48,635 nucleotides of DNA from Chromera velia (lineage: Eukaryota > Sar > Chromeraceae), in NCBI GenBank assembly GCA_018398765.1, contig JAHBMJ010000359.1, positions 1 to 48,635 on the forward strand, read 5' to 3'. Below the pieces are notes generated by a model. It was not told the origin of the DNA, did no database searches, and worked only from the letters and a program-made list of their open reading frames with translations. The position numbers and the translations under genes were made by a program. Shown piece after piece: positions 34,050 to 44,744 of the stretch; position 1 is the first letter of the stretch; each line of letters starts with the position of its first letter.

Positions 34050-35788
34050 CAGCGGTTGCAAATAGCAAAACGGGAGCTTCTGTGGAGCTGCCACAATCGA
34101 AGCAGGTGGGATTGCGTAGAAGAAATCAGGAGGGAGAGAAAAAGAGAGGACAGACACACAGACTGAATGACCTTTTCTTTCCTTCCTTGCTTCATCTCAT
34201 CCAGCCAGCCAGCCAGCCAGCCAGCTAGCCAGCCGCCACACACACACGCACACACACAAAAGGGGGGGGGGGGCAGGGAGGAAGGGACAGGAAGAGAGGC
34301 CAACACACGCTGACGAGGGAGGCTTAACAGCAGGCCTCTAGCTGCACCCACAAGGCAAGGCTCTCACCCACCCGAGCATGAGCATCGAAGTGGCCCCACT
34401 GCAGAATTCGTCCCCCCCCCCCNCCGCTGCCTTCGATGCAGGCGGACACTTCAGCCCGCATTCGAAGTGATGCACTCCGTCGTCTGGGCACAGGTCGCTC
34501 TTCTCCCAGTCCCAGCACACCGCCTTCTCTCCGCAAGTGTCGTTCCTCATGCACTGCATCCAGCAGTACACCTCCCCTGCAGCGCACTGCGTGTCTGCCA
34601 AACGTCTCCACATACTCTCTGCATCCCCCCCCTCTATCTGCTCGGCCAGTTCTCTCCTGCTGATGATGTGCAGATCCTCAGAGGACGAAGAAGAAGACGG
34701 TACTTGAGGGGGCGCTTTGCCTTCATAGAAGAAGTCGAAGAATTCCCTTCCCTTATCCCCAGCATAGACGGCAGTGACACCCTTCTTGGGCATAAACATC
34801 CTGCCGAACACCTGTCGCTCCTCGTCAAACCGCTTCACTGCATGCAGACAAGGACGCACACCCCGACCCAGGCGGTCAACGTTCAACCCTGCCCACGACG
34901 CCAATCCATCCCCTACCAAGACCAGAGCTGTGCGTTCAACGTCCTTGAGTTCCACTGCCCCGAGCTCTGTGACCAGGCTCTGGTCCTCTGAGGGGGCTAG
35001 GACGAGGAACAGGCCCCTGTCTGTGTGCAGAGGCATGGCCAAGGAGTCAAATTGAGGAGGGCGTGCATGCTCCTCGTCAACGGGAGGCCTGCAAGCAGAC
35101 ACGGAGAAGCGAGGGAAACTTCATGGAGAAAGGAGGAAGAGGAGGCCGCCCTCCTCGATTTCTCGTTCCGACAGCGACAGCCCACCTTCCATCAAACCAA
35201 TCCCTCATGCACCCACACGCACTTGTCTCAGACTGACTTGTACACATGGAAGTGATCCAAGTGTGTCCCCTCCAACACCGTCTCCACCAAACCCCTTCGA
35301 CCCCCATCCACCCCCTCAAACTCCAGAGCCCCCGCACCCAGAGAACTGTGCACCAGAGTCTGCACAAAGGCGTCTCCAATGGAGAACATGGATTCCCGGA
35401 GAGACCGAGCACCCTCACTCAGTGTTTCTGAACACCCGCTCGGTGTGGTAGGAAAGTGCTGATCGGATGTCAGGGCCAGAGTCGCTCTGGTGGACCCATC
35501 CACAAGGTCCACCCTCGAGGCCTTTCCCGTCTCCAGCGCTTCCTCCACACACGCAGGAAACTCCCTGCGAAGAGTCTCGATCCCAGCTGCCCATCCTGGG
35601 GCGTCTGTGACAGCGACGATGCCGTCGTGTTGCACTGCGGAGACGAATCGTTTGTGCTCAGATCCCACCAAGCCCCTTTGGAGGCTCTCAAAGCTGAGAG
35701 TCACCGGCGTCCATGCAGAGGCTCCCCATACAAATGTGAGCAAAAGAAACTCACCAAAGGTACAGGAACCAGACAATCGGCGAGACAT
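32777..35788 (-). CDS. 2OG-Fe(II) oxygenase-like domain fused to CTR copper transporter
   Basis: Five exons on the minus strand, 35238-35788, 34372-35088, 33749-33901, 33399-33491 and 32777-33140, join in frame (all phase 2) into about 625 residues. The N-terminus (MSRRLSGSCTFGEFLLLTF) looks like a signal peptide. Residues about 30-290 resemble an isopenicillin-N-synthase-like dioxygenase: HTD (His205, Asp207) and His266 (CLHAVKR) form a likely iron triad. Arg275 follows, but Val277 replaces the usual Ser. A Cys-rich segment follows (CWMQC, CGLKC; about 360-405), then a Gly run with an unknown base at 34423. The C-terminus is a CTR channel: an M-x-M-x-G-F motif (MLMLGF), TM1 (FPGFVLRTPLLFALG), TM2 (TLTFLLFLCNIIVG) and TM3 with MTYN and GLTTG. 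CTR proteins import Cu(I) as trimers. The oxygenase half should face outside the cell or the lumen. Introns hold CA/GA and CAGC repeats. Confidence 0.85.
33906..34050. repeat. (CA)n(GA)n microsatellite in transporter intron
   Basis: CA-rich sequence from 33906 to 34022 is followed directly by (GA)14 to 34050. It lies in intron 2 of the transporter gene. On the sense (minus) strand it reads CT then GT. Confidence 0.9.
34201..34231. repeat. (CAGC)n microsatellite
   Basis: Seven or so tandem CAGC units with one CTAG variant lie in the same intron of the transporter gene. Confidence 0.9.
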
Positions 35789-36282
35789 TCTGAAACAAGG
35801 AAAAAAAGTGCAGATGCGAACTGATACAGAGAGTCTGGGACAGGTCAGACGCCCCTTTTCATACAAGCCCAAAATTCACGACACTCGGACCCCTCTGCAT
35901 CGAAGCTTCCTGAACACGTCCCGAGACGAACCACTTTGCAATTTTCGGACAGCTCCTTCGGATGCAGAAGTTTGAGGTGTCCCTATGGTGTCCCTCAAGC
36001 TCCAGAGACAGTCCAGAGAGCATGCATGCAAAGGGTTCATTCGGTATTCATTGGGTGAAAGGCGAGCACTGACCGAGCTAAGGATCGCGGAGACGGCAAA
36101 GGTGGAGACGCGGGAGACTTGCAAGCAAACTGACCAGCCTCGCAGAAGTCTGGTGACGCTGGTCCGACATGATTGGTCCGACTGACAGTGAGAGGAAGGG
36201 GAAGCAGAACAAAGATTGAAGTGAGTCACGTCGTCCTCGATCTTTCTCGGGGAGTCTTGCTCACTTACGTCGTGGATTGTGT
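35789..36282. promoter_or_regulatory. Divergent promoter region, transporter and phosphatase
   Basis: 494 bp separate the start codons of two oppositely oriented genes, so both promoters must lie here. A GCATGCATGC palindrome is at about 36020-36029. Just upstream of the transporter ATG on the minus strand, TTGTTTCAG|AATG could be a 5' UTR acceptor. No TATA box was identified. Confidence 0.5.
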
Positions 36283-36828
36283 ATGAGATTTGGGGGAGTG
36301 AGGAGGTGTATCGCCCCATTCGTTTGCGCTTTCTCTCTCATGCGACTTCTGCTTCCTTTCTGCTTCGCGGGTATCGGGAAGATGATGCAAAAGTCTGGAA
36401 TGACCCCGGAGCTTGAGCAGCTCTACAGCCATATCGCCAGTAAGCGCCCCGTGCAGAGGTCGAAATTCAAGGAATGGATGAAGGTGATGGATGCGAAGAG
36501 CGACTACTCAAATATCTTGAAGAAGCAAACGGCCGAATTGGGGCTTGCCTATGATGAAGAGACAGGCAGATTGAAGTACACCAAAGATTTTGAGCCTGTC
36601 CCGATCTCTTATGAGATCTGCTACGTGCGACACGGAAAGACTGCAGGAAACACCGAGCCGAGGGTCTATCAGGTCGGTGGGGTGGAGAGTGCTCCTTGAC
36701 GGTCTCAGAAAGATAACCGAAGAGAAGTTCAAGCAGGACGCTGAATCCTTTATGCCTCATGTCTGTGCAGGGACAGGTGGACTACCCGGAGAATGCTCTG
36801 AACGAGATCGGACTGCAGCAGGTCTGTG

Positions 36829-36867
<39 letters not shown>

Positions 36868-37371
36868 TCTGACCCCGTCTCCCGTCTCCTCAATTCCTTT
36901 TGTCTGAGGCCAGTCCGACTCCGTCTCCAGTCTCCCACCTGAAAACCCGAAACAAAATCGGTGGCCCGCTTTCGCGATTGCAGGCAGAAGATGCAGCGAA
37001 ACTGTTGGACAAGGCTGTCGCTGACGGGTGGAAACCTGATCTAATCGTTTACTCTCCGCTTTCTCGTGCAAAGGTCAGTGGGGAGGGGTTGTGCCGTGAC
37101 TGTTCTGTGTTCTTTCCCTGTCTTCCTCGATGAGTGGTACAAGATTCTTGTACTGCGCTTCGTCATGGGATGTGCTCTGTGAGTCACCTTTCTCCCCTCG
37201 CCTCGTTTCGTTCGTTGTTTTGCTTTTCTAAGTCGGGCTCTTTCTGCGTCTCGTTTTCTTCAAGTCTCTCCTACACTGGCCAGATAAATTCCGTCGTGTA
37301 CTTTCTTCAACACCAGAGAATGTCTCTACTTCCAGTAGTTTCTTTTCTCTGTGTTCATATATACGTATATA

Positions 37372-37408
<37 letters not shown>

Positions 37409-37648
37409 GTTATATTATATAAATATTCATTCATTTATTCATTCATTCATTCATTTCGATCTCGAGGAGAGGAAAAAGAAAAAAGTTAGTGTGTCTGTCA
37501 CCCTTTCTCTGTTTTGCGCTCGTCCTGTCTCTCTGTCTTTTTTCTCGTCTACTTCTTCCTCCCAGCCATCTGTATTCTCCTTTTGTATCTCTGTCTCTGT
37601 CCCTCTCTCTTTCTCGCTTTGTCGTTCTCGGCACGCTGCCCTCTCTCT

Positions 37649-37700
<52 letters not shown>

Positions 37701-38511
37701 TTGCTTCGGATGTGCATCTTTCTTCATGTCTGCATACTCTGTTTTCGTCCTTTCCCTTCTGGCAGAACACGGGAGAGGCCTTCGCAAAGCTGCACCCCGA
37801 CATCCCCACAGAGACGATGGACTCCACTGCAGAGATGGCATTCGGGGAGTGGGACAACATGATGGTCAGTCAGTCAGTCGGGCAATCAGACGATCTGTGT
37901 GAGTCTGGGCAGTTGGGTGAGAGGAGAGACGAGCAAACAGACGGAAGACATGCTTCGCTGCCTGAAGGACACTTCTGTGACGGTGTTTTGCCTCTTCGTC
38001 GTTTCCCACCGTGTTTCTGTTTTCTTCCAGAGGATTCACGAAGACAGACGTGTAGCCAAATAATGTGCGTCTCGCACTTATGGGACTCCGCACATTCCAT
38101 CGTCTCCTCACTTCGTGTGGTCACGCTTCTGTTTTTATTTCATCAATACCCACACATCGATCCACTGTTTGATGAACAGAAGTCATCATTGTCCCTCCCT
38201 CCCTCCCTCCCTCTCATGCAGGTGAAGGACGTGGACCCCGAGGACACCGCCCACCTGTTCTACCTGGACCAGAACAGCCTCGTGAAGGCCGACAAGCCCC
38301 ACGTGTTGACCTACGAGGGCAACAGAGAGATCCCGGCAGAGAACTTCGTGGACATGCTGATCCGAATGAAGGGCGCACTGCTGGCCATCAACGAGCACGA
38401 AAAGGTCAAAGGCAAAACCGACGCCAAGGTTCGTCTTCTATTCACACGCAAGGAAAGGAATGGAGAGGGACCCGTTGGTGTGTGTGATCAGCAGTTGGCG
38501 TGTTGCAGAGC

Positions 38512-38548
<37 letters not shown>

Positions 38549-38730
38549 GCAGGCAACAGGCACGCAATGCGACCGAAAAAGAGGCGCGGACAGAGGAGAG
38601 GAACACACCCAGAAGAATCACAGGGAGACAGACAAGCAGGGTGGAAGACAAGCCAGAGGCCCAAAAGTGAACGGAACAAAGCACAAGCTATTGCACACTT
38701 GCACTCCCGCAACACACGGACATGCATATG

Positions 38731-38800
<70 letters not shown>

Positions 38801-39151
38801 CAGAGGGAGAAGAAAAGAAGAGGAGAGGAGACGGAAGAGAGAGAAAGACGCACATGTGTGTACAAAAGGCCGAGATGTCGGCTTGCGTGTGCACGAAAGA
38901 GCTCTTTAGCGTCTCGACTCGTCGATTTCCTTTGCTTCCCGTGTTGCATATACCGTATCTTTTTTTCTGTGTCCTTTTCTTTTGTGTGTTGCCCCCTGTT
39001 GCAGGTTGCGATCTACGGCCACTCCATGGCGGGTGCGGCTCTATTGATTCTTGTTGGGAACGGCAAGCAGGACGAGCTGGGGCTGGGGTTCGACGGGTCC
39101 TTCATCATGGCCAACGCGACTCCCTGCTTCTTGAAGGCCAAAAAGCCGTGA
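36283..39151 (+). CDS. Histidine phosphatase / phosphoglycerate mutase-like protein
   Basis: Six exons, 36283 (or 36382)-36672, 36771-36821, 36984-37073, 37766-37864, 38222-38428 and 39005-39151, join in phase 0 throughout. The product is 294 residues from the ATG at 36382, or 327 from 36283. The longer form adds a hydrophobic, signal-like leader (CIAPFVCAFSLMRLLLPFC). The catalytic RHG is in exon 1 (YVRHGKTAGN, His84 of the short form). Exon 2 has DYPENALNEIGLQQ, exon 3 YSPLSRAK, and exon 4 the acidic FGEWDN. The second histidine is in the last exon (IYGHSMAGAALL). These mark the branch-1 histidine phosphatase fold, which covers mutases and sugar or lipid phosphatases; the substrate cannot be told. 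Introns carry long microsatellites. The gene is divergent from the copper transporter gene. Confidence 0.88.
36831..36865. repeat. (TG)n microsatellite, phosphatase intron 2
   Basis: About 17 TG units start 10 bases after the exon 2 boundary. Confidence 0.9.
37357..37456. repeat. (AT)n and (CATT)n microsatellites, phosphatase intron 3
   Basis: AT-alternating sequence at 37357-37405 is followed by CATT tandem units at about 37426-37456. Confidence 0.9.
37652..37697. repeat. (CT)n microsatellite, phosphatase intron 3
   Basis: About 22 CT units lie upstream of the exon 4 acceptor, within a long pyrimidine-rich stretch from about 37490. Confidence 0.92.
38516..38799. repeat. (GA)n, (CA)n(GA)n microsatellites, phosphatase intron 5
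   Basis: (GA)16 is at 38516-38547, (CA)15 at 38741-38770, and (GA)14 at 38771-38799. Unlike the other introns, this one is purine-rich on the sense strand over this part. Confidence 0.9.
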
Positions 39152-39790
39152 GAGGAAAGAGGAAGGAAGGAGGAAGAAACAGGAAAAATGGTTTCGCACA
39201 TGGCGGGTCTCAGGCGAGAGGAAACAAGAGGCGTGGAGGAAGTTTGGGAAGGTTTTTGGAGTGTTCAGGAAAAGTAGCTGTCGTCGATGCGTCACATTTT
39301 CATGGGGTTGCTCGGTAGGCAAAAAAAGAAGATGATAATTTTGTTCGTGAAGCATGACTTCAAATTATTAAATTTTTTGGGAAGTTGATGGCAAAGATGC
39401 ATGCAGAGGCTCGTGTACGGCTGTTCAAGTTTGGCAGTCACAGGTCCGACCCAGGCGCTCCGACTTGACCTCCGGGCATCGAAGCACGGTGAGTTTAGTC
39501 TCGATGGCACAGGAATTTCTTCACAAATCTGAGTCAGACTCCATGTGGCACAACATGCAACCATGATCAACCATGCATGCATTAATTGTAATTTAAAGCC
39601 GGTAGTGTAGCCGGTAGTTCTCTGGTAGCTTTAACTATACTAGCTTAGTACCTATGAGCTGAGCTTAGTTTTTTAACCGCTAGCAGCACTGATAGTTCAA
39701 GTAAAACATATTAAATTGTTTCTAAGATGTTATAAGCCTTCCTATATAAGTGTTTCAAAAAGTTGTATTAATTAAAACGTATCATAGATT
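39152..39790. other. Intergenic, 3' of phosphatase gene
   Basis: No gene is supported. The first 400 bp is the 3' flank of the phosphatase gene. After 39590 the DNA is AT-rich with GCCGGTAGT repeats at about 39598-39626. Confidence 0.4.
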
Positions 39791-39798
39791 GATGTTCA

Positions 39799-42700
39799 TA
39801 GTGACCAGGTTTGATTTGATTTGAGGCAGTGCTTAATTTCAAATCAAATCTGCACGTCTGATGGGGCTTGCTGAGGCTTGCTTTAATACCCCTATGGGGC
39901 CCTATCAAATTTATATCAAATCTGACTTTTAAACTGAAATCTTTACCCTGGGGGGCTCCACCCCCCAGACCCCCCATTTAGTGATTAGTGATTAGTGGTG
40001 TCCTAGAGCACTGTCGCCGTTTTGTCTTATAGAGGTCGCCCCCCTAGTCGCCCCTGCAAATGGCAGGGGGGTGTACCTCATCGCTGAGGCTCAGACTACA
40101 CCCTGTGGCCCGCCTGGTTTCCCAGGCCGCTAACAAACAACAATCTGTCTGCGCTTTGCATGCTTTGGTCTATGGGCTGCTCAGAAGGGACTGCTCCAAA
40201 AATCGATCCAATAACACAGGATGAAAGGACACTTTGGCTTTGTGTACGCCCTCTCTCCATTCTTCTCTCAGCAATTTCTCCTTCTCCCTCCCTTAGCTGT
40301 CTTCCTGCTTCCATTGCTTCCAGGATGGTCTTGTATTCTTCTTTTTTTCTTTCCATTCCTCCCTTTCTTTTTATGATCACTCCGTGTCTCTGTGCTAGCA
40401 CTGTTTCATCTAACGAGCTTCCAGGTGCGTACCTTCCTGAGCTTTCCTTGAACACTCTTCTTCTGAACGCCGCCCTCCCCAGAAACTCATCCATCGCACT
40501 ATGTATCACTATGCCCTTCGTTCATCAAGAATTTGAACAGAGCCTCAGTGTGCAGTCTTCCTCTTTGTCCTTCTCTTTTCTCTCTGCAAACTTCTCTTGT
40601 TTTCTTTTCTCTTCCCTCGTTCCAGTCTGCTCCTAATATTCTATACATGTGCGCTCTTTCTCTATCATAAATTGGATACTCAGTCAGCATATAGATCTTA
40701 TCCTCCAATACCTCTGTTTCCATCTATCCTTTGCAAAAAGGGCAGAGTCTCTCCTTCAACGGCACTCTCTGCCCTCCTCTTTCTGGAACTTTTCCCTTTG
40801 TTCCCACTAACGTCCTGTCTCCTACTCTACAGGCTGCTTTCCTTCTGTGTTCTCCTCTTGGTGCTACCCTTCCATAATAAAAGGGCACCCATCCCAATTT
40901 TTCTTTGAAATTCTCTACTTTCATTCCCTCTCTTAGTCTTTTTTCTGACGCCTTTTCAAATAAAATGAGCTGCAATCTGTTTCTATTTACTTTTGTTCGG
41001 TGTACATGTACTATATGAACTTTTCTGCCCTTTTCTCTCTCTCTTCTATCTCTCTCTCTCTCTCACTCCCCTCTCAATTCTCCACCTGAAGATTTCTTTC
41101 TTCCTCTCTTTTATTTCTTTATCTGTCTTGCTTACAATCTATCTTTCTATCCTATCTACTCTTTCATTCACTACGTGTGTCTCTATCTCTCCTGGCTAGC
41201 CTGCAAGCTTCTCTTTTGAAAAAGGATGAAGGCCTCTCTCTGTGAATAGTGTCTGTGTGCATTTCTTCAAGTGCAAAAAGAAGTGAAAGGGATGCAACTC
41301 TGTTCTTCTTCCCCTCTTCAGTTCATCCTCCACTCCTCCTCTCAAGCAATGAATGACAGCCTGCCCAATCGTCTCCTTCCTCTTTTCTTTTAGTGCCTTT
41401 CTTGCCCATCTGATCGTCTTCTCTGCCACTTCAATGTCAATTGGAAACATCCCCCCTTCTATCAATATAGTGTCTGCGCTTTTTATCTTTCTTAGCCCCA
41501 AGACCCACCTCACAAAGCGTCTTTATTTTTCGCCAAATTCTGCACAGGCCCTGTTTGTACATGGGTGTATCTTGCATCCATACATCCACACTGCACGCAC
41601 CGTCTGATTAAACAAATGAAAACATTCTATAGGCAGCACAGCTAGCTCTCTGACTAACTTTCCTATCAATCTTTGTATGTATCTCTCTGCTCTCACTCCT
41701 CTGTCTGCCATCATTACGTCGAGGTCGCAGTTTAAGGAAAGAACCAGACCCAAAAATGGCTGTGCTTTCTCTTCTTTCAGTACTATGCTGCCTATTCTGA
41801 TCTCTTCTATCTGCTTTTGCCTTCCAAACCTCAGTACTCTCGATTTATCAGAAAAGAGGAGACGGAGCGGCTCTGCATACTTCCTTAATCCCTCCAGCAG
41901 TTTGTTCAATTCTCTATCTGTTGTATCAAGCAAAGTCGTATTGTCTGCAAATAATATGGAGAAAAAATCTATCCACCTCCCATCCTCTCCGACCGGTACT
42001 TTCGGTCTTTCTCCTTATTCTCCTATTCTCCTTCTCCCAGCCCTCCCTTCCTTTCTTACTCTCTCTGACAGGTCGTGTATATATCCTTTAAAAAAAGTAG
42101 GCCCACTGGATCCCCCTTGTTTCGTCCCTATCTGCTCTAGATACCACTTTCCTGTCCCTTTCACTCTTACTCTTACTTTCTCACGATGCCAGGGCCCATC
42201 GGATTAACTCCTCTGAAACCCTTGCCTCTCTCAGTTGCTGCTTAAGCTTGCAATACCTGACTTCGTCAAAAGCTTAAGTGAAATCAACGAGGGCCACAAT
42301 CATAGAGAGATGGTAGGCAATCACAAACAAAAGAAGAAAGATGGCATCGCATGTTCCTGCTTTCTTTCTATATGTAAACTGCCATAGGTTCTGTCTTGCT
42401 TCTCTATCTACATTATTGCCGAGAATCGTGTCCCCCTATTTTGTGTCTACACATGCAAAGTGCACGTTTCTCTATCCCTCCATCTCTGCCTATGACTTGC
42501 CAGGCTTCGCCAATGCCGTCACCGGTAAATCATTCCATCCCTCTGGCCACCACGCATAATGAAAAGATGCATTGATCAAATCAGCATATACATTCACCAT
42601 CACTTAAGATTTTTTATGCAACCTGAGCAGACCCAAAGGCATTCCATCCTTTCCAGCAGCCTTCTTAGGATTCCCTGCTTTTTTTATTGCCTTCTTCACT

Positions 42701-44122
42701 TCCTTTTTGGTAGCTATCTTCATGTTCTTTTCTCTTACTGCTGTGCATCTTTTGCATTTTTCTTTCTTTTCTGTTTCTACTTCATCGTCTGGGAGCTTTG
42801 TTTATTTTTCCCATCCTTTCGCAACTTGTTCCATTATGAGACTGTCCTTCATCCTCCTCAGTTCTCTCTTCTTATTTTCTGTTCCTAGTCTCTTCCAGAC
42901 CCTCCAACATCCTCCTTCTCCTATTTCTTTCCTTATTCTTTGCATCTTTCTCATTGTTTCCTTGGATGCTTCCCTTTTCCCAATCTTGATCCTCTCTCTC
43001 TCTACCTCTTCTAGTTGTTTTCTTCTCTCTTCTTATTCTCTCTGCCATCTCTCTTCTTGCCCTCTTTCTGTCCCCTCGCCTTTCTTCTGTTTCAAGTTTT
43101 TCATTTTTTTCTGATTTTTCTTTCGAGTGCTCTTATTCTTCTTTACTCTGCCTTTCCTATTCTCACTGACTCATCGGCTTCTAAGACTTCTCCGTTCTTT
43201 TTTCTTTCCCTCTTCTTTTATTGCCTTAGTGCCCACCTGTATGTTTCTTCTCTTACCTGTTTCATTTTCTTGTATTCTCTTTCTAATGCTTCTTTCTCTA
43301 CAGTTTCTCCTTTCTTCCTACCATTTGCTTCTCGGAATACCTCCCCTATCTTCTTTATGGTAACTCTCTTGTCCAATTCCTCTATGAATTCTCTTTCCGT
43401 TCTTTGTGTGAAAGTCCCTTTCCATCTGGGTCTTATTCTATCCTCTTCTTTTTCTGTTTCTTTGAAGATTAGTCTTTTCCGTCCTTTCTTCTCTTTTTGT
43501 CCTCTCTTCTTTTCCTTCTCTTTTCTCTCTCCCTTCTTTTCCTTCTCTTCTTGTGATGGTTTCTTCTTTCCCTCTTTAAGGGTCAGTCTTAGATATGCAT
43601 AATCAAAAGGCGCACTCGTCAACATACACAATAAAAAGGATGCATAAGATAAAAGCAAACAATGAGTTACGCATACATAATCGATGAGGAATTCACCGTC
43701 CCCTGCACTCCGATAGGTGCACTAACCGTCAAAAGCAAAGTCGTGCTCCCTCCTTCCCTCTCTCTTTGAGTACACACTTTCTGAGGCCATTCAGTGGGAC
43801 CAGTTTGAGGTCTTCTTTTAGTTATTACAAAGGCGACTTTAACATAATAAATAAAAAAAATCTTAACAAAATAAAGTGTTCCATCAGTTTTACAAAAAAA
43901 ATGCTTCAAAGTTGCTTCAAATCGAATTATTTCTTCAAAAACAGTCAAAAACCTAAAATTGTGAGTTATTATTAGTAAAACTAGAAAAACTCGCATGTTA
44001 GAGAACCTATGAAGTTTAACCTCAAATCTAACCTCAAATCCGCCTAGATTTGCAAATCCAAAGCCTTGACCTCAAATCAAATCAAATCAAATTCAAATCT
44101 ATCAAATCAAACCTGGTCACTA
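39799..44122. mobile_element. DNA transposon, hAT-like, carrying a nested LINE
   Basis: The terminal 22 bp at 39799-39820 (starting TAGTGACCAGG) are an exact inverted copy of 44101-44122. The element is bounded by a perfect 8-bp duplication, GATGTTCA, at 39791-39798 and 44123-44130. Subterminal AAATC/GATTT repeats continue inward on both sides. Eight-base duplications and TAG-starting ends indicate a hAT-type element. No transposase is visible. The interior is mostly the decayed LINE described next, so the original element was probably about 0.6 kb and non-autonomous. A G-rich/C-rich palindrome (GGGGGGCTCC...CCCCCC) lies at about 39951-39975, as in the element at 9829. Confidence 0.88.
39977..43660 (-). 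pseudogene. Decayed LINE nested in the hAT-like element
   Basis: On the minus strand, pieces of a LINE occur in order: a basic helix-rich segment (about 43218-43600), LVDFT-stop-AFDEV near 42265-42290 (the stop lies in the first RT catalytic box), a QGGSSGPTFF-like box near 42090-42125, the second catalytic box as LFADN near 41940-41955, then thumb sequence (RAVWMYGCKIHPC). A zinc-knuckle region follows in which two ligands have become Tyr (CPFC ... IYMLTEY). Stops and frameshifts are many. The 3' end is marked by three CACTAAT-like units at about 39977-40000, the expected simple-repeat tail. The stretch 42300-43200 is too degenerate to follow continuously. Confidence 0.75.
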
Positions 44123-44130
44123 GATGTTCA

Positions 44131-44744
44131 GGATGCATATATTAAAGTTTGTATATGATGATGATGATGATGTATCATGTATGGGGTTAAAGCCGGTGAG
44201 CCGTATAGACTCTGGCCAACCTAGAGCATCATACAGAGAGTTGAACTTTCGACTTTGGCCCCACTGGAGTAAATTGAATCGATGGGAGCCTAACAGGGGT
44301 GGGGCTCCACCTCTAAGCAAACAGGCTATAATAATCAAAGTTGCTCATACTTGTTCTAAGTTTTTCTATGCTATTAGGGCCGATGACGCCTTAACTAGTG
44401 CTTTAACTCCCCTACAAAAAGGCTATAGCAAAAAGGTTAAAAAATATGTTAGTCTGTCATAGATAAAAATATGTTTAGAAATATGTAAGAAACTAGGTAG
44501 TAGGTAAGAAATATGTTAAAAATACATTAAAAATTAATATGTTAGGAATATGTAAGCAATTAATGTTATAGAAATCTTAAATTATTTAATCTTTTTTTAA
44601 TGAGACACTGCATCTCGACCACTTTTCTTTTTTTCAAAAAATAGAATTCAATCTACTATGATTTCTCATTATTTGAAAATCGGGGGCCTGGGGCTGACGG
44701 CAAATTTAAGAAAGCGCTGTCCAAGCCCTGTGTCAATTGAGGAA
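44131..44744. other. AT-rich DNA with (ATG)n tract
   Basis: A (GAT)6 run at about 44156-44174 is followed by GGGGTTAAAGCC. In reverse this resembles the end of the LINE at 9475-9533 (GGATTTAACCC then ATC units). It may therefore be the 3' tail of another minus-strand LINE or SINE copy extending to about 44340. From 44340 to 44640 there are TATGTTA-rich sequences and no gene. Confidence 0.4.

Noticed and set aside
33731..34351. Cys/Val-rich open frame
   Set aside because: It is produced by (CA)n(GA)n repeats in the transporter intron, apart from the true 153-bp exon at its left part.
37443..37902. Several overlapping open frames rich in Ser/Leu or Arg/Glu
   Set aside because: They come from the (CT)n microsatellite inside intron 3 of the phosphatase gene.
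40160..43602. Plus-strand Ser/Leu/Phe-rich membrane proteins
   Set aside because: They are antisense to the decayed minus-strand LINE, which shows ordered RT motifs.
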